Part shown: one piece after another, positions 49,615 through 64,000 of the stretch
How positions within the stretch are numbered: position 1 is the first letter of the stretch
Layout of the letters: the number at the start of each line of letters is the position of its first letter
Source of the DNA: Elephas maximus indicus
Taxonomy: Eukaryota; Chordata; Mammalia; Proboscidea; Elephantidae
Length of the DNA: 64,000 nucleotides
Direction of reading: 5' to 3'
NCBI RefSeq assembly: GCF_024166365.1
Contig: NC_064825.1
Location: 104,794,480 to 104,858,479 of the forward strand
The notes under the pieces: generated by a model
What the model was told of the DNA's origin: nothing
Databases searched by the model: none
The model's input: the letters and a program-made list of their open reading frames with translations, nothing else
Position numbers and translations under genes: made by a program

Positions 49615-50264
49615 TTTTAGGGGACACAACTGAATCCATCACAGGCGAGAACCCTCCTTTTTATGCATTTAAATCAAGTTTTCAGTAACTTGTTCTGAAA
49701 TCAATTTTCATGGTCCTCTGGAAGTGAGTGCAAATGTTATCTACAAGTGCATAGCTTCAACTTACACACCAAAGGACTGTCTGTTTTGAATGTCATGATT
49801 TTTACACATTCAGATTCTGCCCACCATGGACTCTTCCCTTTGTGTCATTTGTCATCATATTGTTCTGTTTTGATTTTCTCTCCTGACAACCTGGTCATAT
49901 AAGACATGTTCTATGTCAGTGACTATCCTTGTGACATCTCTGGAGATGTAGAATCTAGTCTTAGAATTATGATTAAGGTCCCAATGAGTTTAATTATGGT
50001 AGAGCCACCGTTGGTGTTCTACCCATTGAATGACTCAACAATATGTGTTGTAGTTCATATGTTAATAAACTATCCACAGACATTTGCCCTTACCACAGAC
50101 AGTGTTTGTCTACTTGAGTATTTACATGACTGGCTTTTTCAGGAATTGAAATGATGAACTCAAAGCATAACAAAATATGGGTATGAAATTATTCTTCATC
50201 CTTCAGGCAAACCAAAGTTCATCTATGCTGTATGAAGCCAGGCCAATATAACAAATTGAGAATC
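49615..50264 (+). repeat. 0.6-kb direct repeat, copy B
   Basis: Partner of 46,605-47,202, with the ERVL fossil between the copies. It ends at ttgagaatcaaa, where copy A runs into the ERVL sequence. No gene. Confidence 0.85.
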
Positions 50265-51440
50265 AAAATGTTGTGAAGGCTTTTTCACTATTTCCCTTCC
50301 AAAACACAAACTGTAAAATATTCATCTAAATAATTCATGATATTTTTTTTCACAGAATTGACTCATTTTTAAACTTCGTATTAGTTGTTTCACATTTGTT
50401 TTTACAATCGAGTTCAGGCTTCTTTTGGTTTCAGGCCATCTTTTTTTTAAATAATTTTTATTCTGCTTTAAGTGAAAGTTTACAAATCAAGTCAGTCTGT
50501 CACATATAAGTTTATATACACCTTACTCCATACTCTTAATCTCCCCCTAATGAGTCAGCCCACTCCCTCCTTCCAGTCTCTCCTTTCGTGACTGTTTTGC
50601 CAGTTTCTAACCCTCTCTACCTTCCCATCTCCCCTTCAGACAGGAGATGCCAACACAGTCTCAAGTGTCCACCTGATACAAGTAGCTCACTCTTCATCAG
50701 CATCTCTCTCCTACCCATTGTCCAGTCCCTTCCATGTCTGATGAGTTGTCTTCAGGAATGGTTCCTTTCCTGGGCCAAAAGAAGGTTTGGGGACCGTGAC
50801 CACCAGGATTCTTCTGGTCTCAGTCAGACCATTAAGTATGGTCTTTTTATGAGAATTTGGGGTCTGCATTCCACTGTTCTCCTGCTCCCTCAGGGGTTCT
50901 CTGTTGTGCTCCCTGTCAGGACAGTCGTTGGTTGTGGCCGGGCACCATCTAGTTCTTCTGGTCTCAGAATGATGTAGGTCTCTGGTTCATGTGGCCTTTT
51001 CTGTCTCTTGGGCTCATAGTTATTGTGGGACCTTGGTGTTCTTCATTCTCCTTTGATCCAGGTGGGTTGAGACCAATTGATGCATCTTAGATGGTTGCTT
51101 GATAGCATTTAAGACCCCAGGCGCCACACTTCAAAGTGGGATGCAGAATGTTTTCATAATAGAATTTACTTTGCCGATTGACTTAGAAGTCCCCTTAAGC
51201 CATAGTCCCCAAACCCCGACCCTCGCTCTGCTGACCTTTGAAGCATTCAGTTTATCCCGGAAACTTCTTTGCTTTTGGTCCAGTCCAGTTGAGCTGACCT
51301 TCCATGTATTGAGTATTGTCCTTCCCTTCACCTAAAGTAGTTCTTATCTACTACCTAATCAGTAAATAACCCTCTCCCACCCTTTCTCCCTCCCCCCCTC
51401 ATAACCACAAAAGATTGTGTTCTTCTCAGTTTATACTATT

Positions 51441-55259
<3,819 letters not shown>

Positions 55260-55589
55260 TTTGATGCCTTTTTGTGTGTGTTGTTGACAATTTCATTTTT
55301 CCACTTACTTTTTTCTGCTGAGACATTTTTCTTTGTAAATTGTGTGTTTCTCATTTTCTTAGTAGGTGAATTTATGTTTGCTGAACTGTTATGTTTTTCT
55401 TGGTTTTTATTTTGAGTTATGGAGTTGTTAGACCTCTTTGTGGTTACCTTAATATTTACCCCTATTTTCCTAAGTAAAAACCTAACTCGTATCGTCCTAT
55501 ACTATCTTGTTTTCCTCTCCTTATGGCAGTTCTATGCCTCCTGTATTAAGTTCCTCTTTCTGATTACTGTGATCTTTTACATAATGACT

Positions 55590-56738
55590 TCAATGATTCC
55601 CTGTTTTGAGCATTTTTTTCTTTTTAAAATTAATCTTAATTCGTTTTTGTGATTTCCCTATTTGAGCTGATATCTGGATATTCTGTTCTGTGACCTTGTG
55701 TGGTGCTGGTATCTGATATTCTTGATTTTCTGACCAATTTCCTTTAGTATTTCTTGTAGCTTTGGTTTGTTTTTTTTGCAAATTCTGTAAGCTGTGTTTA
55801 TCGGTAAATGTTTTAATTTCACCTTCATATTTGAGAGAGAGTTTTGCTGGATATATGATCCTTGGCTGGCAGTGTTTCTCCTTCAGTGCTCTATGTATGT
55901 CATCCCATTGCCTTCTTGACTGCATGGTTTCTGCTGAGTAGTCTGAACTTATTGATTCTCCTTTGTAGGAGACCTTTCTTTTATCCCTGGCTGCTTTTAA
56001 ATTTTTCTCTTTATCTTTGGTTTTGGCAAGTTTGATGATAGTATGTCTTGGTTGTTTTCTTTTTGGATCAATCTTATATGGGGTTCGATGAGCATCTTGG
56101 ATAGATATCCTTTCGTCTTTCATGATGTTAGGGAAGTTTTCTGCCAACAGACCTTCAGTTATTCTCTCTGTATTTTCTGTTATGCCACCCTGTTCTGGAT
56201 CTCCAATCACATGAAGTTATTCTTCTTGATAGAGTCCCACATGATTCTTAGGGTTTCTTCATTTTTTTTTAATTCTTTTATCTGATTTTTCTTCAACTAT
56301 ATTGGTGTCAATTGCCTTGTCCTCTATTTCCTCCATTCTGCATTCCGATTGCTCGATTCTGCTCCTCTGACTTTCTATTGAGTTCTCTAATTCTGTCTTT
56401 TTACTGTTAATCTTTTGGATTTCTGGATGCTGTCTCTCTATGGATTCTTGCAGCTTATTAATTTTTCCACTATGTTCTTGGATAATCTTTTTGAGTTCTT
56501 CAACTGCTTTATCAGTGTGTTCCTTGGCTTTTTCTGTAGATTGCCATATTTATTTTCTGAGGTCATCCCTGATGTCTTGAAGCATTCTGTATATTAGTTT
56601 GTTATATTCTGCATCTGGCAATTCCAGGATTGTATCTTCATTTGGGAAAGATTTTGATTCTTTAATTTGGGGATTTAGAGAAGCAGTCATGGTCTGCTTC
56701 TTTATGTGATTTGATATCAACTGCTGCCTCTGAGCCAT
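55590..56738 (-). pseudogene. L1 ORF1, broken
   Basis: It starts MAQRQQLISNHIKKQTMTAS at 56,738 and is open for 62 codons. It is interrupted through the coiled coil, then open again for 206 codons (56,210-55,590) over the RNA-binding C-terminal domain, including KIDPKRKQPRHTIIKLAKTK and QPRIIYPAKLSLKYEGEIK. The C-terminal half is therefore better kept than in the other L1. Confidence 0.88.
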
Positions 56739-58318
56739 TTATAAGATATTGGATTGATTTATTTTATATTTGCTCACTGAGTCTTATCTTGTTTTGTTTT
56801 CTTTCAATATATGTAGATGGACTACTAGATTGTGCCGTCTCGATTGTTGTAGCCCTTGAATCACTTATGTCCTATTACCAGCTGGTTTGGGCTCTTACCA
56901 GATATTTAAGCCTAAGAGTCCATTCACTATTCTTGAGTAGAATCTGATTTTGGGTCACCAAGTGTGTGGTGCAGACTGTCACCTCTCCACCTAGAGGAGT
57001 AGTGGTGATAGTTGTGTGCACCAGATTCTAGTAGCAGCAGGGGATCACACTCCAGGGGGGCAGGATGCTGACAGGCTTCCCCCAAGTGCCAGTGAGGTAG
57101 TTGTGTCTCTATTCCCAAAGCACTTTGGAGTGTAGGCTCTGCAGCTGTACCTTAGGCACCCAATTCATGTACCTCTACTGATTTGTAGGTGTCACCATCC
57201 TCAGACCCCTATGGCAGGAGGCTAGGTGGTATGGGTGGAGCTTCAGTCCTCAGTTCCCTGTTGAGAGTCAGTGAGGGCTCTGTTTAATATGCAGAGATAT
57301 CAGGCCTGGGAAATTTGTCTTTCCAGTAATCTGCTAAAACAAATACAGTTAGATCCCTATCAGAAATGCCTTTGCATTTTAATAGCCACCTTGTTCCCTG
57401 TAGGGATGAGAGCCCAATACCGTGGATCTCATATGCTTGGCTGGAGCTGGTTCTGTATTTTTAGTCCAATTTCGGAAAGTCAGGGAAGGATTTTTGGTCC
57501 CTGGGTTTTTTGTAGCTGCTTCTCTCAGGCCAGGAGAATGGGTTAGGAAAAGAGAATAACAAAAACAAAAAACCCAAAGAGCACTTCACTCTCTGGCTCA
57601 GGAAATTCCAATGTTAATGAAGCCACCTGGGAAGAAGAGGGAAGGGATCAGATAGATAGGAGAGAGTAACACCCCAGAATATAGACAAAGTTACTTATCT
57701 TGCTTGGCGATGACTGTTTTATCTGAGATTCCCGAGGGTTGTGTAGCCTGTGTGCATTGGCTTGGTTGAGATTGTCCCCAAGGGTCAGGCTCGGGTCTTC
57801 TGCTTGTGCTGTCTCAGAAGCCATGGTCAGTTCCTCTTCTCTGAGTCCAAAGCCCAGTGCCAAGGTTTCCCAGCTGGGACGCCACACTCCAGGCTCCAAA
57901 ACCAGTCGCTGACTCCTGGTGACTTCTCCTCCTGTCAGCCGTGTTGCTGCGCTGCCTGCGTGCACTGGCTGGGCTTCCCCTGAGGTCACTTCTGGGGGCT
58001 AGGGCTGTGACCTGTGTTTGTGCCATCTCAGGATGCCGTGCTCAGCTCCCTTGCGCCCAGTTCAAAGCCTGGCACCCAGGTTTTCTGACTGGGATGCTGG
58101 CTCCAGGCTTCGAAAACAGTCACTGCTTCCCCTTGGTTGTTCTTTCTCAGTCTCTGTCACTCAGGTCAACTCTTTAGATCTGTGTTTGATGGTCAGGGTT
58201 CGTAGATTGTCATATATGTGATTGATTCACTTGTTTTTCTGAGACTTTGTTGCAAGAGGGATCCGAGGTAGCTTCTACCTAGTCATCCATCTTGGGCCCC
58301 CCTCAGGTTTCAGGCCAT

Positions 58319-59449
58319 TTTTGATATCCATCTTGAAAATATCAACAATTTAAAAGGTATCATTTTTCTGAACATCTGAGATGAGACAGACTTCTTGAAG
58401 CATGGAAATAGTTGGTCACATGGAAGCATTTCTTGATCCAGATATGGTGCATGTACCATCTTACTCTCTGTGTTCACAGAGATGACATCAGGGCATGAAG
58501 ATATTATCTTTTAGGACACAGGAGAAGCACCACAATCCAGAATTTGTGCTGAATGACTGTCTCATTATGCAGGTAACTGAGGACGTGTTTTTGTACATAG
58601 GAGTCTTCACTAGGCTTTAGATTATGCAAGAGCACATTGGTAGTGTGACTTGGAATGTCGAAGACTTTTGAAAATTCTTCTATGTGATTCCGATAGTCAG
58701 GTGTGTTAGAGATATTTTTTGGTCAATAAAATATATGAGTTTTGACTCAATTCTGTAATTTTCCCTTGGATATTTTCATCCTATAAAGACCCAGAGTACA
58801 TTTACTTTCTCTAACATTAGTGTTCTTAGAAACTAATTTAAGGGTAAGTATTTGGGGGCTATTTTAATGGGCAGAGATTTGTAAATATCATTGTAGGATG
58901 AACTGTAGTGTTCTGAAGCATTGCTTGTTAATACTTGAATTCTTAGAAAGTGATGCAAGAACCTAAAGTGCTATTATGCAAGCAAGCTATCACTTTAATT
59001 TGTAGGAAAGATAGGCTGGGTAAGAAAAAAAAGTGTAATGAACCATTAGATTTAGCAAGGTGAGGGTGTTTTTTATGAAGAAGAAAAGACAGTTGGGTTG
59101 CTCACTTGAAAGAGATGTAGAGTTGGGGAATAGATTATTTAACCAAAGGAGATATTATACTGTATAAATTTGTGGACAGAATAATGCAAAACAGAGAGGA
59201 AAACTAATGATGTAGAATGGAGGGGACAGTTACAGGAGCACTGTTTTGAGTGCAATAAAGACTATGGAACCTACTGCACATGCAGAAGGCTTGGCCATAC
59301 TTAGAAACACAGACAATCCATATATTGTGAAGAGGAGGTCAGGCAGAATTATGAAGTCTGATACTGAAGTCAATGTCGATAGAGACTTAGAGAGTATCTG
59401 AATATCATCCCTAGGATCACTTTAAGAGAGAAAAGAGCTGGTGAATATC
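58319..59449. other. Intergenic, no gene recognised
   Basis: AT-rich; short open frames only. No repeat that I can name. Confidence 0.4.
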
Positions 59450-60445
59450 AATAATATTTTGACATAATTTTTTTGAATTTGTGCAGTTTTCTTTGTTTTG
59501 AAATCTGCCTTCTCATCATTTCATTCTTTCACATACATCACCAGCATAAATGTAACCTGTTTATAACAACAACAAAAATGTTCCCTTCCATATTTTTCCT
59601 ATACTTATATAATCATATACAAACATTTATAAACTGATGAATTTATATTTTTATTTTTGTTTTATGATAATATATTATGGGTAGTTTTATGCTCATTTCT
59701 CTCTTACTCAACAGTACTTTGTAGGAATTTCTCTAATGGTACCAGCATAGTTCTAATTCATTCTTTCAAATGCATTATTCCATTTAATGGATTTTTTTTT
59801 TTTTTTTAGATATATTCAACCACTTCTCTATTTAATGGAATTCACTTAAATTGTTTTTCTTTCATGTTTGTTATTTAATGCCATTATAGATAATGCAGCA
59901 AAAATATACCATGAGTATATTCTAGGTACTGTTGCCTTACTTCCCATGAATAGGTTTTAAAGAGTGTAACTGTTGTGACGAAAAGTAAATGCATTTTTGT
60001 TTTCGATAGAGATGGCTAGATAAATATTATAAAATTAACATTTTTACTAGCAATGGAAGAGAAGGCCCTTTTCTCTGTTTTTGCCAGTTATAGCTGTTAA
60101 TATTTTTTAAAAGCTTTTTTGTCAATGTAATGGGTGTAGAGTGATATCTGTTATTTTATTTTACGTTTCACTATTTATAGGTCAGTTTCAGCATCCTATC
60201 ATATGTTTGTTGGCCATTTGGATGTGCTCTTCTTTTAATCACTTGTTTATATCCTTTGCCATTAGGTTGTTTCTCTTTTTCTGGTTAACTAGTTAGAATT
60301 ATTTTAGACATATTTTCTATTAGGTGTTCGTCTTTTTGTGATTAACTAATTAGAATTACTTGTCTATTTTAGACATATTTTCTGCCAAGGTATTTTTGTC
60401 TATAGACTGTGTTTATTGTATATTTAAAAATCCTTTTAAAATTTT
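59450..60445 (-). mobile_element. Old L1 fragment
   Basis: On the + strand: aatgcagcaaaaatatacca, gagtgatatctgttatttta, gtttgttggccatttggatg, tttatatcctttgccattag. This is the order typical of reversed L1M 3' regions. It includes a T-run at 59,793-59,808. Broken and old. Confidence 0.65.
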
Positions 60446-60871
60446 TGAAATATGTCTAATTGGGATTTCAGTTAATAGTTAGGAAGATTTTTCTATTCCT
60501 AGAATGTAGAAAATAATTTATTTTACTGACTTGAAAATAAATATAAATTGTACTTTATTTTAGCATTAAATCTTAACGGGATTTCTATTTTATTTTTGTT
60601 TATTGTACTAGCTATAGATACAATTTTATTTTCTTCCAGATGTAAATTAGTATGACAGTCCCAATATTTAATAACCTCTACTTTTTCCATGCATATTTGT
60701 AATTTGCCTCTCGATTAGTCTACCATCACTAAAGTCAGGGACCATGTTTTAATAAATCCTTGCAGTCTTATCATCTGGGACAGTGATGGAGCCTGGTAAA
60801 TCATTAAGCCTATTTGTTGAATGAATAAACAAGTTAACTGGAGATTTCAAAAAGTCACTACTCATCATATG
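60446..60871. other. Upstream region of the OR4A-like gene
   Basis: AT-rich with no named repeat. It may hold intron sequence; the 5' exon and promoter are not identifiable by eye. Confidence 0.4.
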
Positions 60872-60878
60872 TTTACAG
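60872..60878 (+). promoter_or_regulatory. Candidate splice acceptor of the OR4A-like coding exon
   Basis: tttacag 45 bases before the ATG at 60,924. The pyrimidine tract before it is weak. Confidence 0.45.
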
Positions 60879-60923
60879 GTAAATTCCTTCCGAACTCTGA
60901 AATAAGGATACACAGAAGAACAT

Positions 60924-61841
60924 ATGGAACAAAGGAACAATGTGACTGAATTTGTCCTCTTGGGCCTCACTCAGAATCTCCAGAGTCAGAAAATATTTTT
61001 TGTTTTGTTCTTGTTCATCTACATTGTGACAATGGTGGGCAACGTCCTCATTGTTGTGACTGTGGTGGTCAGCCCACTACTAGATGCCCCTATGTACTTC
61101 TTTCTTGGCTACTTATCATTTATGGATGCTGTTTATTCTACTACAGTTACCCCAAACATGATTATAGACTTACTCTATGGGAAGAAAACATTTTCTTTCC
61201 AAGCTTGCATGACTCAGCTTTTTATAGGACACTTATTTGGTGGTGCTGAGGTTTTACTTCTGGTGGTCATGGCTTGTGACCACTACATGGCTATCTGTAA
61301 ACCCCTGCATTATATGATGATCATGAGCCAACGGGTATGTGCTCTGCTGCTGTTGGTGGCCTGCATTGGAGGTTTTGTGCATGCTGTAGTTCAGCTTCTC
61401 TTTGTTTACAACCTTCCCTTCTGTGGCCCCAATGTCATAGACCACTTCATCTGTGACATGTACCCCTTATTAAAACTTGCCTGCACTGACACCTATATCA
61501 TTGGTCTCACTGTGGTTGCCAATGATGGGGCAATATGTGTGGTCATTTTTACGGTGTTACTCATCTCCTATGGAGTCATTCTACATTCCCTGAAGAATCT
61601 TAGTCAGGAAGGGAGGCGCAAAGCCTTATCCACCTGTGGCTCCCACATCACTGTAGTGGCCCTCTTCTTTATCCCTTGTATTTTTATGTATGTGAGACCT
61701 CCCTCCACCTTACCAAAAGATAAAATTTTGACTGTATTTTGCACTGTCATCACTCTTATGTTGAACCCCTTAATCTATACTCTGAGAAATGCAGAGATGA
61801 AAAACGCCATGAAGAAGATCTGGACCAGAAAACACAAATGA
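60924..61841 (+). CDS. Olfactory receptor, OR4A-like, intact
   Basis: A 305-residue odorant receptor of the plasma membrane of olfactory cilia. The start [18 protein letters not shown] matches the common OR4 N-terminus and has a glycosylation site at N6. Seen in order: GN in helix 1 (39-40), [13 protein letters not shown] (56-68), C95, AICKPLHY (123-130), [20 protein letters not shown] (166-185), SYG in helix 5 (215-217), KALSTCGSH (233-241), NPLIYTLRN (281-289). The frame is complete and the length normal. The words [19 protein letters not shown] and [15 protein letters not shown] recall human OR4A receptors. Oddities: DRY is DHY (His120, codon 61,281-61,283), MAYD is MACD, and the helix-7 TPMLNP is TLMLNP (Leu278). 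Function may be altered. No other gene is close; the neighbouring sequence is intergenic. Confidence 0.96.
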   Translation: MEQRNNVTEFVLLGLTQNLQSQKIFFVLFLFIYIVTMVGNVLIVVTVVVSPLLDAPMYFFLGYLSFMDAVYSTTVTPNMIIDLLYGKKTFSFQACMTQLFIGHLFGGAEVLLLVVMACDHYMAICKPLHYMMIMSQRVCALLLLVACIGGFVHAVVQLLFVYNLPFCGPNVIDHFICDMYPLLKLACTDTYIIGLTVVANDGAICVVIFTVLLISYGVILHSLKNLSQEGRRKALSTCGSHITVVALFFIPCIFMYVRPPSTLPKDKILTVFCTVITLMLNPLIYTLRNAEMKNAMKKIWTRKHK

Positions 61842-62251
61842 TCTGGAAGATAAATGCATCATCTACTTTCAATTAAAAACTCCTCCTTCAGAAATGCCCT
61901 GTGTAATTATAAGTGTGGTAAAACTTTCTTCCCATTTAGTAACTTATAAATGATTAAAAATATTTATTATGTGTATACTTCCAATGACTAGTTTTGTTCA
62001 AAATATATTTTTAAGATTTTCATTTCTTGACAAATACGAGTCATTTTGGGGGGGCATAAAACGGTTCCATTGAGGCTATAGATTTATACTCTATGTGATG
62101 AGTTATACTACAGTTAATACCAGAAATTTATTTTAGTTGATGGAAAATTTTCTGATGTCTCTTTCTTAAGTACATTTAAACCTTTTTCAGAATTAATAGG
62201 TCTCATTTCACAATAATAAAATAAGATGTAAAAACATGATTCAACCCTCCC
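61842..62251. other. 3' flank of the OR4A-like gene
   Basis: AT-rich, probable 3' UTR and intergenic sequence. An attaaa at 61,873 could be a polyadenylation signal, which is weak evidence. Confidence 0.4.
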
Positions 62252-62742
62252 GTCATGGATTTAATTGTGTCCTAGAAAAATGTGTGTCGACTTGACTATG
62301 CCATGATTCCCAGTATTGTGTGATTGTTCACTATTTTGTCATCTGATATAATTTTCCTATGTGTTATAAATCCTACCTCTATTAGTAAGGCAGAAATAGA
62401 GGCAGTTATAATAATGAGGCAGGATTCAGTTTAAAATTTTAGGCTGTTTCTCGAATGAACCTCTTTTGAGATATAAAAGAGAGAAGACAGTAGAGAGACA
62501 AAGGGACCTCATAATACCAAGAAAATAGTGCCAGGAGCTGAACGTGTCCTTTGGACCCTGTACTGAGAGGCTCGTAGACCAGGGCAAGGTTGATAACAAG
62601 GATCTTCCTACAGAGCCCACAGAGAGAGAAAGCATTCCCCTTGACCCAGCACTCTGAATTTGGACTTCTAGCCTACTAGACTGCGAGAGCCATCCACTTG
62701 TGGTATTTATGTTATAGCAGCACTAGATGACTAAGACACTTC
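62252..62742 (+). mobile_element. Solo LTR fossil, MaLR type
   Basis: Same family as 149-667: atggatttaattgtgtccta start, gatataaaagagagaag TATA-like region, cacttgtggtatttatgtta end. It is the most complete single copy in the window. Non-coding. Confidence 0.7.
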
Positions 62743-62894
62743 CCTGCACAGAGATAGTCCATATTAACATTTGAACTATATATTTTTATTTTTGTATCAG
62801 TAAGGTTTTTTGAATATTTAGTTTTGCTTACTTTGCTTAGTATGTTGAGGTTGAAGAGGAAGGCAGCTTCAGAGTTCTAACATTAATCATTGAG

Positions 62895-63085
62895 TTACAT
62901 TGGGTCAATTTTGACTTATGGTGACCCCATGTATTATATAGTAGAACTGCACCCCTCTGAGTTTTCATGGCTCTGAACTTTCAGACAGAGATCTCCAGAA
63001 CTTTTTCCTGAGGCACCTCTGATTGTGCTTGAACTGATTTTTGTTACTAGTTAAGCATGTAGCCATTTACCACCCTAGAAACCTG
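62895..63085 (-). mobile_element. AfroSINE, old long form
   Basis: gggtcaattttgacttatgg tail, ccatgtattatatagtagaa body, accaccctagaaacc head. Diverged. Confidence 0.65.
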
Positions 63086-64000
63086 CTATTATTCATAATA
63101 ATCATAAGAAGGTTAAATATACAAAAAGAATCAAAATGAACAAGGCAGATAGGCAGATAAATGACTAAATCTTACTTTTTTTCCCAAATGGGAAATCATC
63201 TCATTTCCTTAAGTGGAGCAGCTTTGTTTCACATTATATTTTTCTAAAGATGATCCATTCATCGCCCCTGAGAGTTTAAAGTAGCCGATGATAGCTTTAT
63301 TATTTTTAATATCCCCATCTCCTTCTTGTTTATAGTGCCTCATGACTTTCTAATGGGGACAAAGGCCCTGCCTTTCATACATAAAAGTAGAAAAAAAACA
63401 TAATCAATGAGTTTCAAATATAAAATACAGAAATTGACACTGGATTATTTTACATGATTTCAATGTCAGAAAACATGTTGACAATTCCTGCTGTCTCCAT
63501 TCTCACCTCCATTACTAAGGGAATGCAGATTATTAGGTAATACAGGGATCAGAATATACTGTTCTGTTTCACAAAGGTCTCAATCATAAAATCTTTATGA
63601 ACCTTTCTCTCTCTGAATCAGGTTTAAAATAAAATATTACCTATCCCCAATATTGTAGGAACATATGATCAAAGAAGCTTATGGTCCCTGCCTTCCGTAT
63701 TAGTTTGGTTTCATGAAGGGTTAAGGGCACGGAAGACAGGGCCTTTTTCACTGGAAAAACACACAGTGTATGTCACTTTGCAACCTTATTTTTATTCCTA
63801 ATATCATTACAAGGATATTTCTTATATCATCTCAAACTCTTCCTAAAAAAAAAAAAAAAATACCATTATTTACCAAATAATATTGAGATTTGGTTGAACC
63901 GGAGTTAGCATAACTAAGTTCTCCACTTCTGGAAATTTAGTTAATTTTCAAATTTGCATAGCTATATGGAGTGGTATACAAAAATCTTGGTCTGTTGTCT
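63086..64000. other. Intergenic to window end, no gene recognised
   Basis: AT-rich, short open frames, an A-run at 63,845-63,860. Nothing nameable. Confidence 0.45.

Overview
The window is mammalian nuclear DNA from an olfactory-receptor (OR) cluster. It is AT-rich and intron/intergenic in character, and most of it is interspersed repeats. The repeat set points to an afrotherian, most likely an elephant or another paenungulate. There are about thirty copies of an AfroSINE-type tRNA-derived SINE, with heads like gtggcgtagtggttaagtgc and tails like ctatgagtcggaatcgac. There are also RTE (BovB-like) LINEs whose 3' tail resembles the SINE tail, and L1s with a GC-rich tandem-repeat 5' UTR. The species call is inferred from repeats only.

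Genes. There are three OR loci, all on the + strand. They are an OR4-family pseudogene (15,374-16,255), an intact OR4-family receptor (28,145-29,077) and an intact OR4A-like receptor (60,924-61,841). Each has a candidate splice acceptor 36-45 bases upstream of its ATG, as expected for single-coding-exon OR genes with a 5' non-coding exon. All three have lost the arginine of the DRY motif: the two intact ones read DHY and the pseudogene has a stop there.

Layout. 1-2,518 is a duplicated segment that recurs inverted at about 19,739-22,151. 2,540-12,290 is repeat-rich DNA with no gene. 12,290-14,989 holds RTE LINE pieces, followed by the OR pseudogene. 16,541-25,017 and 32,083-37,689 are the two arms of a large imperfect inverted duplication around a 7-kb spacer that carries the intact receptor at 28.1 kb. 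37,690-45,094 is a nearly full-length but broken L1 (+), and 50,440-58,305 is a full-length-sized, broken L1 (-) with a 13-bp target-site duplication. Between them lie an ERVL fossil (integrase/dUTPase region plus 3' LTR) and a 0.6-kb direct repeat. 58.3-64 kb holds an old L1, the second intact receptor and a solo LTR.

The genes do not form a pathway. They are independently expressed chemoreceptors, and the interest is in how the cluster was rearranged. I saw no CRISPR, operon, phage or defence system, and no convincing undescribed biological system.
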